64,000 nucleotides of DNA from Perkinsus olseni (GCA_013115135.1 JABANP010000046.1:146909-210908), one strand, 5' to 3'; positions 32,939-44,946 are shown, counted from the first letter of the stretch. Program-made: numbers and translations. Notes: a model not told the origin generated them from the sequence alone.

Positions 32939-35900
32939 TCAAAGCTTCGCAGCGTGGATGAGCGTCTCACAGTCAACTTCCCATAGCAAGCTATGGCCAA
33001 CATCAGGCAGAATGACCCGATCGCTTTCACTCGCCAGGGACACTTTCATGTTGGAATATTTACTATCCAGAGCACCCGCGATGAATCGGTCCACCGGAAC
33101 TTCCGAACAATCAACACTCCAAGCCTGGCTCATCGCCAACATCGACTTGGCCCAGCCAGACGGGTTGGCGTCGCCAACTCGCGACGGTAACCACTGGCCG
33201 AAGAACTCCTCAGGTCTTCGGGTTGGCAAGTCGGCAAATACCGAGCCGGAGCCGTACCACTTAGTGAGAAAGAGGCCGAGATCCAAGTTAGGGGACTCTA
33301 ATTTCTCCGCCCATGCGCAGTCACTCCGCCAGCGCCTCTCCCTTATGGCCGGGCCTCCAACGGCTGTGCTGGCAGCGATGACGATAAGCCGAGTGATGTC
33401 ACCGGGGGCGCGCCTCGCCCATTCTAGAGCTACTCGGCCACCTTGGGAATAGCCACATACTGTCACTGGTTTATTGTTAAACAGGTCTTTGACCAGACCA
33501 CGCAGGTTGGCGATGGTCGCCGACATGCCGTAGTCGAAGAGAGTGCTGCCCTCGGACGCTTGCGAGCTGCCGTGGCCCGGAAGGCTGATCGAGACAATGT
33601 CGTACTTGGCGGTGAGCTCCTCACAGGCCAGCCAGTCGGAGTAAGATTTGGCGCTTCCCATCCACCCATGCAACAGAACAAGGGGGGCCTTACCAGGACT
33701 ACCGCCTCGGATGAAACTGACGAGAAAAAGAGACCTTTCGAGCGGCTGAGGCATACTGTAGCCGCTTGCCTTAGCTTGACGCCTGGGTGAAGGCGGAGGC
33801 TCTCTTCGACCACCTCGCCGACTGCCGCTGTGATCCGACGCCGAAGGGCAACGTCTTCATCCTGGCTCGTCTTGGGCATCTGAGCACCAGCACAGTTGAG
33901 CCATCGTTGACGACTGCTGGAGATCCAGAAATCAAGACTATGGTGGACAGGGGAGGAATCTTCTCTCCACAACCGATATGAAGGTGGAATGCCCGTATCA
34001 GCTCCTTCACTCACAATCTCAGTCAATCCACTGTGATGGAGGCTTTCAACCATCCCCGCCAAATCATCGACCTTCTTGCTTCCCCCTAGGCCCAGCATCT
34101 TAGCCGCTCCCGCAAAGGCCACTTGGGCGTTGGGAGTCCGGAAATTCTCGTTGTAGGCGACCTCGTCCGAATACTTCCCGATGGGCACAAACTTGAACAT
34201 GCTGCCACCGTTGTTGTTGCACACCACGATCTTAACGGGAGGAATCTTCACATCACCGACGAAGCCACCACCGTTTAGGTAGTTGGCCAACCTGAGGGAG
34301 CGATAGACTCAGTGCGAGGGCTTCGTCCGGGGGACCGTCTACTGGACGAGCGAGTTGAGGTCGTGGATAGCGGCTACGTCTCCGATGAGAAGGTTTGTCG
34401 CACGACCCAGGCCCACTGCGTATCCAACTGCCGTGCCTGCAAAGAACGAATGAGGTCGACCCGGCTCACACTGAAGGATATGCGAGGGTGTCTACAGACG
34501 ACCCATAAGCTGTCAAATTACTCCTCATCAGGGGAAGCTATGACAACAGTGAAGTTCCGGAAAAGTGGTATTGTAAATAAGATATCATGCCAGTAGTATT
34601 GGGAGACCTCTCTGCTGTTGGCAGAGTCCGAACGTCTACGCCGGTCAGCGTGGCGGCGGAAGCTGGGTTTCCACGACTGAACAGTCCATGTGTGAGCACG
34701 CTAACTAATCTTCATTTTCGTTATGAATCTCCGACAGCCGGCTTCCCCCCGCTCACTTATCGTCCCATCGATTCCACTGACACCTCGACTACAAGACACT
34801 CGCGGGAGGTGAACTCCAAGGGGGCACTGAGGATGATCATCATCATCAAGCGAGGCTTATCGTGGAGCAAACTGTCGTGCCGTTCGGGTGTATCAGGTGG
34901 TGACACAAGACCCAACACACAAGAGCCCAAGTGTGCCAATCCATGTACCCGAGCACAGCGTAGCGAAGCGCATCAAGAACAAGCCCGTTGCAAGCCACGG
35001 CTCCATCCAGAATACAGGATGTGCGTCGTTCACTTACGAAATTGTCGAAGTTGCGGCAGCTCATGCTGCTACTTATGACCATACCCTCCCTCCTATTCGA
35101 TGCAAAGTTGGCCAAAGACCGAGTGATGTTCGGCTCAGTACCTACGCCCAACCAGTGAGAATAGCGATGATCGTTCTAGTGCAACTGGATGGCTTCTTAG
35201 GAGACACTCCGTGACCCATGCAGCAGGCGAGGTACGGTATCAATAAACGACGCACCGACTGCTCCCTCGGGACCTACACTCCTCCCCAAGCTCAGCCTGT
35301 ACTCTCTTCTCCGCCCTACTGCTGATAGCATAGATACGATCCCTCAGCGAGCGATTGGTCCTCAGTACCTGCGCAGACTACACGGTGACGGGCGTGAATA
35401 GAGGAGGCACTGCGGCTCGTACAGCTGGCTCCAGAGTGAGGTCATCGACCATGCGGGCGAACTCAGCGCAGGTCGCATCGACTACAATAGTGCCTGACAA
35501 CGTCACCCATCCAGTGCGGAAGCAGGGGACTCGGCCCCACTCCCCATCAGCGAGCTCCCGGGAGTGAACGACCAAGCATAGTAGTAGCCGTGAAATGGAA
35601 TTTAAGTTACCGATACCAACTTTTTCGGAATTTCCAGCTCATGAAGGGCGACCTAGACCGCTGCCTACCGTTCCAGTCAACATCATGTCTCCGAGGCACG
35701 TCCATGACTCTGATGTGCTCCTTGACCTGCCACAGGTGGACAACTCTCCTGCAGCCTCAAGGTACCCCACTCGACTACCGGTCCCATCTTAGACGACATC
35801 CAAGCCTGCACTTGTTTCGAGATCAGAGCCCCTCCTAGCCGTATGACTGTGGGGCGACTGAGCTGCAGCATGTCCAACACGGCTTGGGAGGACAGACAGA

Positions 35901-38900
35901 GGCTTGGCAGACACTCCCGACGGCAGCCTGAAGGAAAATGCTACTGTACATTGCCACACCAAGAGTCATGGCTAACTAATGTCGAAACCACATGTTTGAT
36001 GATCCTTACGGAGGACCTCTACTGACTATAGGGCTACGCCATCACTTCTCCGATCTATTCCGCTTGGACCGGTATTAGTGGACAATTAGAACGTCACTCT
36101 TTGATACGATACATAACATAACAATATACTTATGATAAGCATGCGTAAAACATACGAGGGCCCGCATGTACACTAGACCTAGGTCATCGATGATACTACT
36201 ATTATACACCTAATCCAAGTATACAGGCTCGACAGCCATAACGCGATCCCACCCTCCTCCACCAGTGACTGATCATCCCAAGACATCCTCGAGACTCACC
36301 ACTAACGGCATCAGCCAAGACAAGGCACTGGAGCTCCTCGGCCATAGCATCAACAGCAGCAGCATCCATAGGGGAGGACAGTGCGCCCACTACCAACACC
36401 ACTGTACCCGAACCTGACCAGTCACAGTGCCATGCTGCCCGAGGGCGGGGACACTCACTGATCAACTCCCTCACACTATCGTCTTCAATGGCCCTCCTAG
36501 CCGGCCTAGCAACCCTGGTCAGAGGCTCCGCTGAGCGGAGTTGCCAGCGGGTGAATCGGGAATCTTCCGGTACACGGAAGGCGCTGACCTCGCCATACTG
36601 CCCTCCTCGAACCTGCACCCAAACTCAGCCCACACCTTCCAATCGATCTACCTACCGCCCCTCCTTCCGGTGCAAGATTCTCTCGGAACTGCATGTTCAA
36701 GTGGACCTAAGCCCGGTACGTTCCACGACGGATCCCTGGTCAGCAGCCAGACTCACCACGCCGCTCTGCTGCAGACACTCGCCCACTGCGTAGTCGACGT
36801 CACTCAGGAGCGATCGTATTGGGGCCGACTCGCAAGGGGGAGCTACATCACGGGTCCACAACGCGTAGGGCTTGAAGATATCTGTCTGATTCATCGTCTG
36901 ATTGCTCCTAGAAGATAACAGAACCGTCACGCGCCACGAAATTCCTCTCCACGCATACCCTGTATCTCGCAGTTCTGACGGTCTGTCAGCCGTCAGCAGC
37001 AGCATTGGCACTCGGGACTCGTGAGCTTCCGTCACCGCCGGTAGGAGATTCGCCACAGCCGACCCTGAAGGAAGTCAACTCCATCGTGGATGCAATAGCG
37101 CGCGCCCTACCGCTGGTCACGATGACCGGTGCTGGCAGCCCAGTCGCCTTAGCGTAACCCAAAGCATAGAAGGCTGCGCCACGTTCATCCGTATGGACCT
37201 GCAAAAGGTGAAACAGAAAATGCTTCGCTCCGCTAAGGCCCCGTAGAGAGCCTAACGTACAACGTGCGTGGCCTGAGGGTGTTGTGTAACGGCTATGGTG
37301 AGCGGCGTCGATCGGCTCCCCGGACACACGACCTGTGGATCGAGGCCAACCTCGTGGATGCGTGAAGATTCCCGGAGAGAACTCACAAAGTGCTTTATAC
37401 CGAGGCGGACTAGCTCGTCGACGAAAACGGCACACCAGAAGGTGTTGAAATTAGGGAACTCCATTGGCTCCTTCAGAGCAGGCCTTACACCTATCACAAA
37501 ATACCAAATCACTTAACGCTTCGCTCCGCTATAAGCCGCCAGCCTACCATCGGACAGAGTGCCAACAAACTGGCGCATTTTGAGACGTATTTCGTTCCAC
37601 TCATCCTTGGGGACTGAGCCGTCGATAAGGCCAGCACCGGCCATCACGTGCACCTGAGTTCACCGGATAACACCACCATCGAAGCCTGGGACGATATGGT
37701 CGTCCACCATTCATAGTACTGACTAGCAGAGTGAGGACTACGAGCAGGATATCCTCTATTCAAGGAGCAGGAGCTCATTACCTTGGACCCGTGACGACGC
37801 TCGACCAGAGCACTTCTTAGAGACACCGCCAGCTCCCCTCCTCCAGATGACACCACCCCACACGGTGCGGCAAAGAATCCTGCACGCATGCACACATGAT
37901 ACTACCGCGCCCCCAACCCGAGCTGCTGACCTCGATCGAAAGGCTCTCTCGCCCTTATGAAAGTCATGCCGTCCTTTAGAGGCTTGCCACCCACTGCGGG
38001 CGTCGGGTGCAGATCTCGTACCAACCATTCCGACAACATCGTGACCATTGTGCAAGGGCATCTCGTCATCTGATCACAACCATACCATACATCCACCGCA
38101 TGTAGGAAAGGGTCCTCAAAGACAGCCTTTTCCCACGATAGGCGTCGACGTGCAATATGATGACCCTCACGATCTTCAGACTCCCACGGTCCATCTCACC
38201 TCGACAAAAGCGTAACACTGCCGAAAGCTCACCAATGCCGCGCGGAAAATTCATCGACGCGCTGTGAGTTAGCCTAGGCAATAAGGAAGCGCAGCTCTTC
38301 CCCAGCTGCTCACCATCCGTTGTGCTGAGGGTTTCCTGCTGGTCAGACAGGTCCACCGTCGCCTCCAGCATCTGCTTGCAGTGGACCAACTCCTTCAATC
38401 TCAGAAGGTTCACCCCACTCACATGCACCTGCCGGAACCAATATCCCCGATGAGGTTCCACTGTATGCGTTGAGAAATCGCAAGTGAGCAAGAGTTGATC
38501 AAGTATCCCCTATCGTTCACAGAGGACGCCCTCGTCCACCTCCTACATCGTGCGCTCTTCGAGTTAGGATTTCCCGGATATATTTAGTGACCGTACTGTG
38601 CTCAGTGGTCCGCTTGAGGTCAGCCTGAGAAGAAGATCCCAAGCATACGCACAGGAAAGATTCAAAACAGAGGAGGCAAGCCCGATGGTCCACTGCCACC
38701 AAGCCGTCAGAAAGGATACAGCCACTCACCCACCCTTACCTCATCATTGGTAGTGATCTCCGAGGGCTTCCACGTGCCAGCCACAGCCTCCGTCTCGATG
38801 TGACCGCCTCTTACACGGCACAGCCTCTCAGGAGTGATGCACACGAACGCACTCTCGCCACGAGGCGGCTCGATGTAGATAGTCTGTCAAGAGTAATGAA

Positions 38901-40692
38901 AGTTTAATATTAAGGAATTGCAAGATTGCAAGATTCCCCTCAAACGTGGAGCATCATAAGGCCCAGCGAGACCCCCTCCCCATTCGAACTCAGTGGAGAC
39001 GAGTAGTCCCGAAGAGCACCCCAAGTGCACACATGATAGAAAACTCGAAAATCAAAAAAGTCGAAAAATTTCCGACAAAATTTCTGATGGAGACATGATG
39101 ATGCTGCGGATAACGCAGTGACAGGCGTTACTATAATACCTTCGTCGTTGCGAAAAAAACCAGAAGATTGTGAAAAAGTGAAAAGATTCACGAGTTTCAG
39201 AGATTCCCGAGACGCCTTATTACATAGCGTTTGGTGTCTGGTACCGCCTCCACGACTGTGATGAGCCAATCAATGGGGTCCATCGGGCAGCCACTGTCTT
39301 TAAAACTCAGTGTGGAACGGAGGGAAATGACCTAGGGAGAAGCCGCTGAACAGGAGGTGGCGCGATAGGATAGATCAACCTACAACTTTGTCTAGAGAGC
39401 CATTGCGGAATTTAGAAATTGCAGTATTAACTGTATCAGTGTACCTGAGACCGGCAGATTGGCGTAGTGGAGTGAGCTGACGGCAGCGGCCCCGAGATTG
39501 CTAAATCATCCAGCCCGGGTTCAATACGCAGTCAAGACACCCTAGCACTACTACTCTTCAAGTGTGTTAGCCGGTATTATATCAGACGCTAGTGGAGGGC
39601 AGAGGGGCGGGGCCGATAGTGAGATCGCTGAGCCTGCATGGCCACTTGAAGGAGGCTATCGTGGAGAGAGCTGAAGGTGAAGGACCATGAGCATCCAGTA
39701 CATCCTCACACACCCGAATCAACGTGTATTGAGCTAGGCCAAAACAAGCTTTCAAAAAGGGCATTCGTAGAGCATTACCAGCGGCCCATAAAATCACTGG
39801 CAACCGGATAGTTAATCAAGCCATCGAGTACCGAGTACCACCAATCCCTCCTCTCCCTAATACTACCATCGTCAGCTTCCCCCATAACCAGCTTTCCCGT
39901 GCAACTGTCATATAGCAGATTCACCGAGACTGTGTAAGTGGTATCGGGGAATACACCCGATGATGCCACTTCGAGCCGAGGCAGTACCCAATACCTAGTC
40001 GATTACAATAGCCTTACCACGGACTCCCAAAGGCTAGATATTACTCTTGGGAGGGGTCGCGGAAGAAGTCTCGCCATTCTGCCCCGACTGCCCTGTCCTC
40101 ATCAAAACGACGCCCTGACGAAGGGGGACAGCGGTACAGATACTGTTAATTTCACCAAGTCCGATGAGATCAATACACGCCGCGTGACTGCGTTTGGATC
40201 GGACAACTGAGAGGCTCTGTGGAACGGACTGCTGCTTCTCACTTTACAGTCCTTCACTACAACTTTGGCGATAGAAAATCTGCATTTTATCGGGGGTTTT
40301 CGTCTCGAAGATTATCATGATACCCGTGGAAATTTCAGTTCGTCAGATGGTGGTCAGAAATGAAGGGAAAAGATACGCAGCCCACCAACCAACCTCCAAT
40401 GTAGTGAACTCTATCATCAGTGCCACTCAGTAGCATAGCGTCCAGAGAAGAGGCTACATGGGCCTGGCCCCACCCGCCTAGGGCAAACGAGCCGTCGCGC
40501 GCCACGAAAAGGGAACCTGGAGGGAAGGGAGAGTGGAGTAAGGGAAGGAGATGGACGCTTACGTGACTCCCTGCCGAAGCCTTGGAATCTTAGGAGCCTC
40601 AGGAGAAGCTTGGGCAGATGGTCGGCACTTTCCACAGGCAAAACAGTGGGGCACTCGATTCGAAGCACTCCTGAGAGGTATCTTACTATCAT
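32939..40692 (-). CDS. PHYLLO-like fused MenF-MenD-MenH (naphthoquinone synthesis)
   Basis: One minus-strand split gene carries three enzymes of menaquinone/phylloquinone synthesis in order. MenF, isochorismate synthase (40692 to about 37548): [37 protein letters not shown] with [30 protein letters not shown], and [16 protein letters not shown]. MenD, SEPHCHC synthase (37490 to about 33790): [49 protein letters not shown] with the conserved Glu, [54 protein letters not shown] and [17 protein letters not shown] for thiamine diphosphate. MenH (about 33754-32939): alpha/beta hydrolase with [10 protein letters not shown], nucleophile [10 protein letters not shown] and [10 protein letters not shown]. 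MenF and MenD join in frame across a 57-nt intron (37547-37491). The MenD to MenH step changes frame. MenC is not seen. Confidence 0.85.
36923..36942 (-). repeat. Motif A copy 6, in MenD intron 36958-36908
   Basis: The minus strand reads ATTTCGTGGCGCGTGACGGT inside a 51-nt intron. Removing it joins ELRDTG to [11 protein letters not shown], the conserved MenD reading. Confidence 0.85.
37222..37233 (-). repeat. Motif B copy 6, in MenD intron 37260-37199
   Basis: GCGGAGCGAAGC on the minus strand in a 62-nt intron; splicing joins ATHV to [10 protein letters not shown]. Confidence 0.8.
37518..37529 (-). repeat. Motif B copy 7, in MenF-MenD junction intron 37547-37491
   Basis: GCGGAGCGAAGC on the minus strand in the 57-nt intron that fuses the MenF and MenD reading frames (TLSDG to VRPALKEP). 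If unspliced, a TAA follows the motif. Confidence 0.8.
39453..39535 (+). repeat. tRNA-Ser-like remnant in MenF intron
   Basis: The plus strand has an A box (TGGCGTAGTGG), an anticodon-loop-like TTGCTAA (Ser GCT) and a weak B box (GGTTCAATACG) at the spacing of a long-variable-arm tRNA. Stems are mostly lost. It lies between MenF exons, antisense to the host gene. Confidence 0.4.
40491..40510 (-). repeat. Motif A copy 7, at a MenF intron/exon edge
   Basis: The minus strand reads TTTTCGTGGCGCGCGACGGC. Two 3' splice sites keep frame after the donor at 40562: one leaves the motif in the exon as FVARDG, the other (ending 40478, an 85-nt intron) puts it 14 nt before the splice site, as in the other copies. 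Confidence 0.6.
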
Positions 40693-41662
40693 GCTGGCAT
40701 CATACGGGTTAACCTACGACTTACTAGCATGAGTTTCGGATACTTTCGGTGACGAGGACTGGCCATAGTGCGATATCGCATCCATGACGTGGAGGCAGGC
40801 GACCTAAAGACACCCCATAGGGCAACAGAGCGACTACCCGGTTGAGAGAAGTACCTCCGGAGAAGGGCAGAAGGGGAGGGTCAGGTGGGGGTCTACAACG
40901 TCCGAGCCCCCAAGGGCGGGAGGCGATGTGCTGCAGTCCGACTGACAGTAGGGCATGCCTAGGAACTGGAAACTGCTGCTCAGTAAGGCGGAAAATTCTC
41001 TGCGGGTCACTCTGGGGATGTTTCGTCTGTCATGATAGAATTTCGAGAACACCCTGACCGCGGATCGAACCCGGGACCTTTTGAATGACAGCCTGAAAGG
41101 TACGCCGGCGCAGAAAAGTCGCGCGCGCCCGAATCATGACAGGTCAATCGCGTAGTGGTTCACTGCGTTGCTTCAGGCCGTACTCTTCTCTGCTCCAGCC
41201 CTTTATCTAACGCCAGGATTCTCTCGAGGAACCCTTCATCTTGCCTTGTGGACCTCGACACCTGATTATTGTTATTGTGGCGTGGACTGGACTTCTCTTC
41301 TTAGTAGGGTCTCCCCAGTCCAAGTGTAATGGAAGGCTTATTTCCATCACGATGAATCTTCGGACCCGTCCGTTGGGACCGCACCCAATTGGCTTTACTC
41401 CTCCGCTTCGAGATCAGTAGGGAAGAGGGTGAGCGCCGCGTGCCGAGTAGTGGGCCGAGTCGCTTCGCTGGTCTGGCTGATTCATACTGGCGGCATTCGA
41501 TGATGATCACCGCCTTGCCGTACAGTGCCGTGGCCCTCAGCGATCTTTTTGGGCTGCCTTTCAATGATCGGAGAGCTCGTCAAAGGCCTGGACTACTTCA
41601 CTTGGGCTGTTCCAGCAGCTGGACCGGTCCGCTCGGCATTCAGACCGGCCGACCCGTCAACA
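40693..41662. promoter_or_regulatory. Shared divergent region between MenF-D-H and LACS genes
   Basis: About 970 bp separate the two divergent start codons. No core promoter element could be recognised. It holds a tRNA remnant (41046-41108) and may hide a first exon of either gene. Its role as a bidirectional promoter is inferred from layout only. Confidence 0.35.
41046..41108 (-). repeat. tRNA-derived remnant
   Basis: The minus strand shares AGGTCCCGGGTTCGAT with the remnant at 4964-5035 (a T arm with B box), but no A box or acceptor stem can be made out. Confidence 0.3.
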
Positions 41663-44600
41663 ATGATGAACTCAGAGCCGAGTCCATATCCCGATCCGGA
41701 TAATACGGTAGGCCTTTAATCATCAGGTCCTTAGTTCGACCCTAGCATGTTGTATTTTTCATTCAGGAAGCTGCTGCGAAATGTCGTACTGGACAGTCGG
41801 CCCGCGGCGAGGGCCTGCCCTGGGCCCCCTCCGTTCGAACCCTCCACGATGTCTTCACTCACGCCGTCAAGAGGTAACTTATCGTTCCTATCAATAAGTC
41901 CATCACCGTCTCCAACCTCAGCCATCCGAACTCTAAATGCCAAGGGACCAGAGACCTTCTTCGTTTTGTGGACATGGGCCAGCCCTTGCCCGGCAAAGAG
42001 TTTGGCAAGACCACATGGCGTAGGTTCATCTCAACCCTTCTGATGAAACCTTTATTGGTAAGCTCAGGTACCTATCGTCAGGTCAACAGGCGGGTGTTGG
42101 CTATTGGAGCGGGCCTGCGTTCACTTGGCAACTGTCCGCAGCCTGATCATGTAACTGACGTGGACTCCTTGGTAAGTTGCGTGCTTACCCCATAGCAATC
42201 GCCATTGGCTTCTCCTCAGATTGGACCTATATCTCTCGTTATCTTTGAGGACACTTGTGCAGAGTGGATCACTGCCGCCCTCGGGGCGTGGTCACAGAGC
42301 ATGATCGTGACAACGATCTACGGTAGGCTTCCACGGTGGCATCTTCATGTGTGATGGGTATGGCGGAGTCCAACCTCAGGGACCCTGGGCCCGGACGCTG
42401 TCGCCCAAGCCTTCGTAGAGGGCCAAGGGACTACTCTTCTATGCAACAGGAAAAACGTAAGTTTTTCTCCCGCTTGTCGGCGCTTCTGTTGACGTCCATG
42501 GCTGTCCAGGTGGCTGGGGTCATCGCAGCTCGGGATACGATGCCATCTTTAAGGCATATCATCTACACTGACGAGGGTGTCGATAAGAAGGAAAGGATGA
42601 AGCCTTTGCAGTTGGCAGGTGGGCCTAGAAGTTCAAGGAAGTCATTCTGGAAGGGTAGCCTTAGATACTCACGGCATCGAGGTGATCAGATTTGAAGATC
42701 TCCTCCGTCGGGGTCAGAGCCTTGTGAAGGAGTATCCACCGGTGCCGCCTAAGAAGGACAGCATCGCCACCATCATGTACACGTCAGGTAGGCGACGGGC
42801 AGGTGATGGGTCGGCATGCTGCCACCACCATCACCTTCCCACAGGTACCACTGGCCACCCTAAAGGTGTTGTCATAAGACATCGCCACGCTGTCTTCGCC
42901 ATCCGATCGATACTGCCTCTCGTCCTGGATCGTCTCCCGTCTAACTTCACTCACGTCGCGTAAGGCATCAGCTTCCTTTCAGCCGCCGCATTTAGGGCAT
43001 CTCCTCCTAGGTACCTGCCGCTGGCCCATATCTTTGAGTTGGCAGTCCAGCTTGGCTGCCTTAGTACTGGTGCCAGTATCGGCTTCGCAGACCCCAGTAG
43101 GTGTCCTTGCTCCTGCCGCTCCTGTTGTCGACGTCCCCCACTTTCAGAGAGCCTCACAGCCACTCTCAGCAAGCCCCATGGCGCGTTGGAGGAGTTCAAA
43201 CCGCACATGTTCATCGGTGTCCCCAAGATTTATGATGTCATCATGAAGGGAGCTCTCGCCAAAATCGCAGCGGAGCCACGTAAGAATACTCCCCTGCTGG
43301 CGTTTTGCATCAGCTGTTGGTTCTTCAGCGACCAAGAGAGGCCTCATCAATGCCGCGTTTGAGTCCAAGGCCAAGGCGATCGAAAGTAATACCCGATGCA
43401 AGCGATGTGTCCCCCACGAGTTGTCCATCAGGTGGTAGATTCACTCCGATCTTTCGACCGTTTGGTATTCTCCAAGTTCAAGGCCCTCCTCGGCGGCCGC
43501 ATCAGGTGAGCTCTTCCAACCCATTTATGTGACTATAAGCTTAATCCACAGGATCTGCATATCTGGTGGAGGTCCGCTGTCGGGGGATGTCCAAAGATGG
43601 GTCAGAACAGCGTTCGGCTGCGACGTTATCCAAGGCTATGGTCTCACGGAGACCAACGCTGGTGCCACCGTTCAACTGTGAGACATTCCCGCGAGACGAC
43701 GGCGTGAGGTATTGCATCTCTTCAGGATTGGCGATCTCCGAACGGGTGTAGTGGGCCCGCCGATCCCCGGCGTCGAGATCAAACTTCGGTCGTGCCTCGA
43801 CGCCAAGGGGGAACCAGAGATCCTGGACCGTCATGGGAAGCCCTACCTTTCGAAGGACACTCGAGCAGCCAACGGCAAGCGCGTTCTCGGTAGCCGACGT
43901 ACTCGGCTGTTGCTGCTAGTACGTATTGGTTCGGGAGTGTAGGTCGTGGAGAGGTACTCATTCGTGGACCATGTGTAACCAGTGGATACTATAAGTTGCC
44001 CGAAAAGACTGAGGAAGCGTGAGCCATGCTGAAAAATGCCAAGCGGAGCGAAGCTCACTTCACACAGATTTAAGTCGAATGGGTGGTTCTACTCTGGTGA
44101 TGTGGGCCAGTTCCTGGCGGACGGCAGTCTACAGCTGATCGATCGGGTTAAGAACTTGGTCAAGTTGCGAGGGAGGCGAGTAAGTACCTTCTGCGGCTGC
44201 CCTGGGTACCCCGGTACGTTAAGCACAATGGCTTACTCTCGCGAGATAAATCGGTCGATTGGCCTTTTTAGCACAGCAAGTTATGGTGTAGTGTGCTATG
44301 GGCAGATACATCGCCCTCGAAAATATGGAACTAGTGTACGGCAGTTCGGCCTTTGTGGACGCCGTCAATGGTGGCATCATGTGCTACGGTGATGGTGAGT
44401 GATCGTGCTGATGATGAGGGCCCCGCCGTGCTTCCCATCGCAAGAGACGGTGTGGTCAGGTACTCTAGATAGACCGGTGGCGATGGTGCAAGTGAACAAG
44501 GACAACCTCGTGAACTGGGCTAAGTCCAACAACGTCCAATACAGTAGCTACGAAGAGCTGCTGAGGAAGCCTGAAGCCAACAAAGCGGTAAGGTCTCCGG

Positions 44601-44946
44601 TGAATCGCGTCCCTTGTTCCTTGATATCAAGTACCCTAGCTGACTGTATTATTATCATCAGTTATGTACTGTATGCCCGTGTAAACTGCCCCTTCTTGCA
44701 GGTTCTGGATTCCCTGCGGAAGTGCTGGAAAGTTGGTAAGCTGTCGCCTCTCGAGCAACTGTGTGCTATAGTATTGCTCAACGACCCATGGACGCCGGAG
44801 AACAAGTAGGACGCATGCTGCCTCCCTGCTCACTCCAACCCTCATTTCACAGGTGTTTGACCGCCACCAACAAGCTGTCACGTCACGGTATCATCGCAAA
44901 GCACGAGGAACTGTTAGAAAATCTGAAGGCGTTCGGACGAGAGTAG
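41663..44946 (+). CDS. Long-chain acyl-CoA synthetase, split gene
   Basis: Start MMNSEPSPYPDPDNT at 41663 joins by a short intron to SVRTLHDVFTHAVKR. Later exons follow the eukaryotic LACS order: VNRRVLAIGAGLRSLG (about 42079), VIFEDTCAEWITAALGAWS (about 42237), YTSG joined to TTGHPKGVVIRH (P-loop, across an intron at about 42788-42843), LPLAHIFELAVQLGCL (about 43020), KPHMFIGVPKIYDVIMKGAL (43199-43258), ISGGGPLSGDVQ and GYGLTETNAGATVQL (about 43565-43680), FKSNGWFYSGDVGQFLADGS (from 44068), IDRVKNLVKLRGG, and the C-terminal LTATNKLSRHGIIAKHEELL. It activates long-chain fatty acids to acyl-CoA with ATP. Length and the GYGLTE context fit LACS rather than the shorter bacterial MenE ligase, despite its place beside the Men gene. 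The intron at 44019-44067 carries motif B. Confidence 0.9.
44043..44054 (+). repeat. Motif B copy 8, in LACS intron 44019-44067
   Basis: GCGGAGCGAAGC in a 49-nt intron; splicing joins KTEEA to FKSNGWFYSGD in frame. Confidence 0.8.

Noticed and set aside
41663..44946. MenE (OSB-CoA ligase) identity for the acyl-CoA synthetase
   Set aside because: Length, exon order and motifs such as GYGLTETNAG match eukaryotic long-chain acyl-CoA synthetases.
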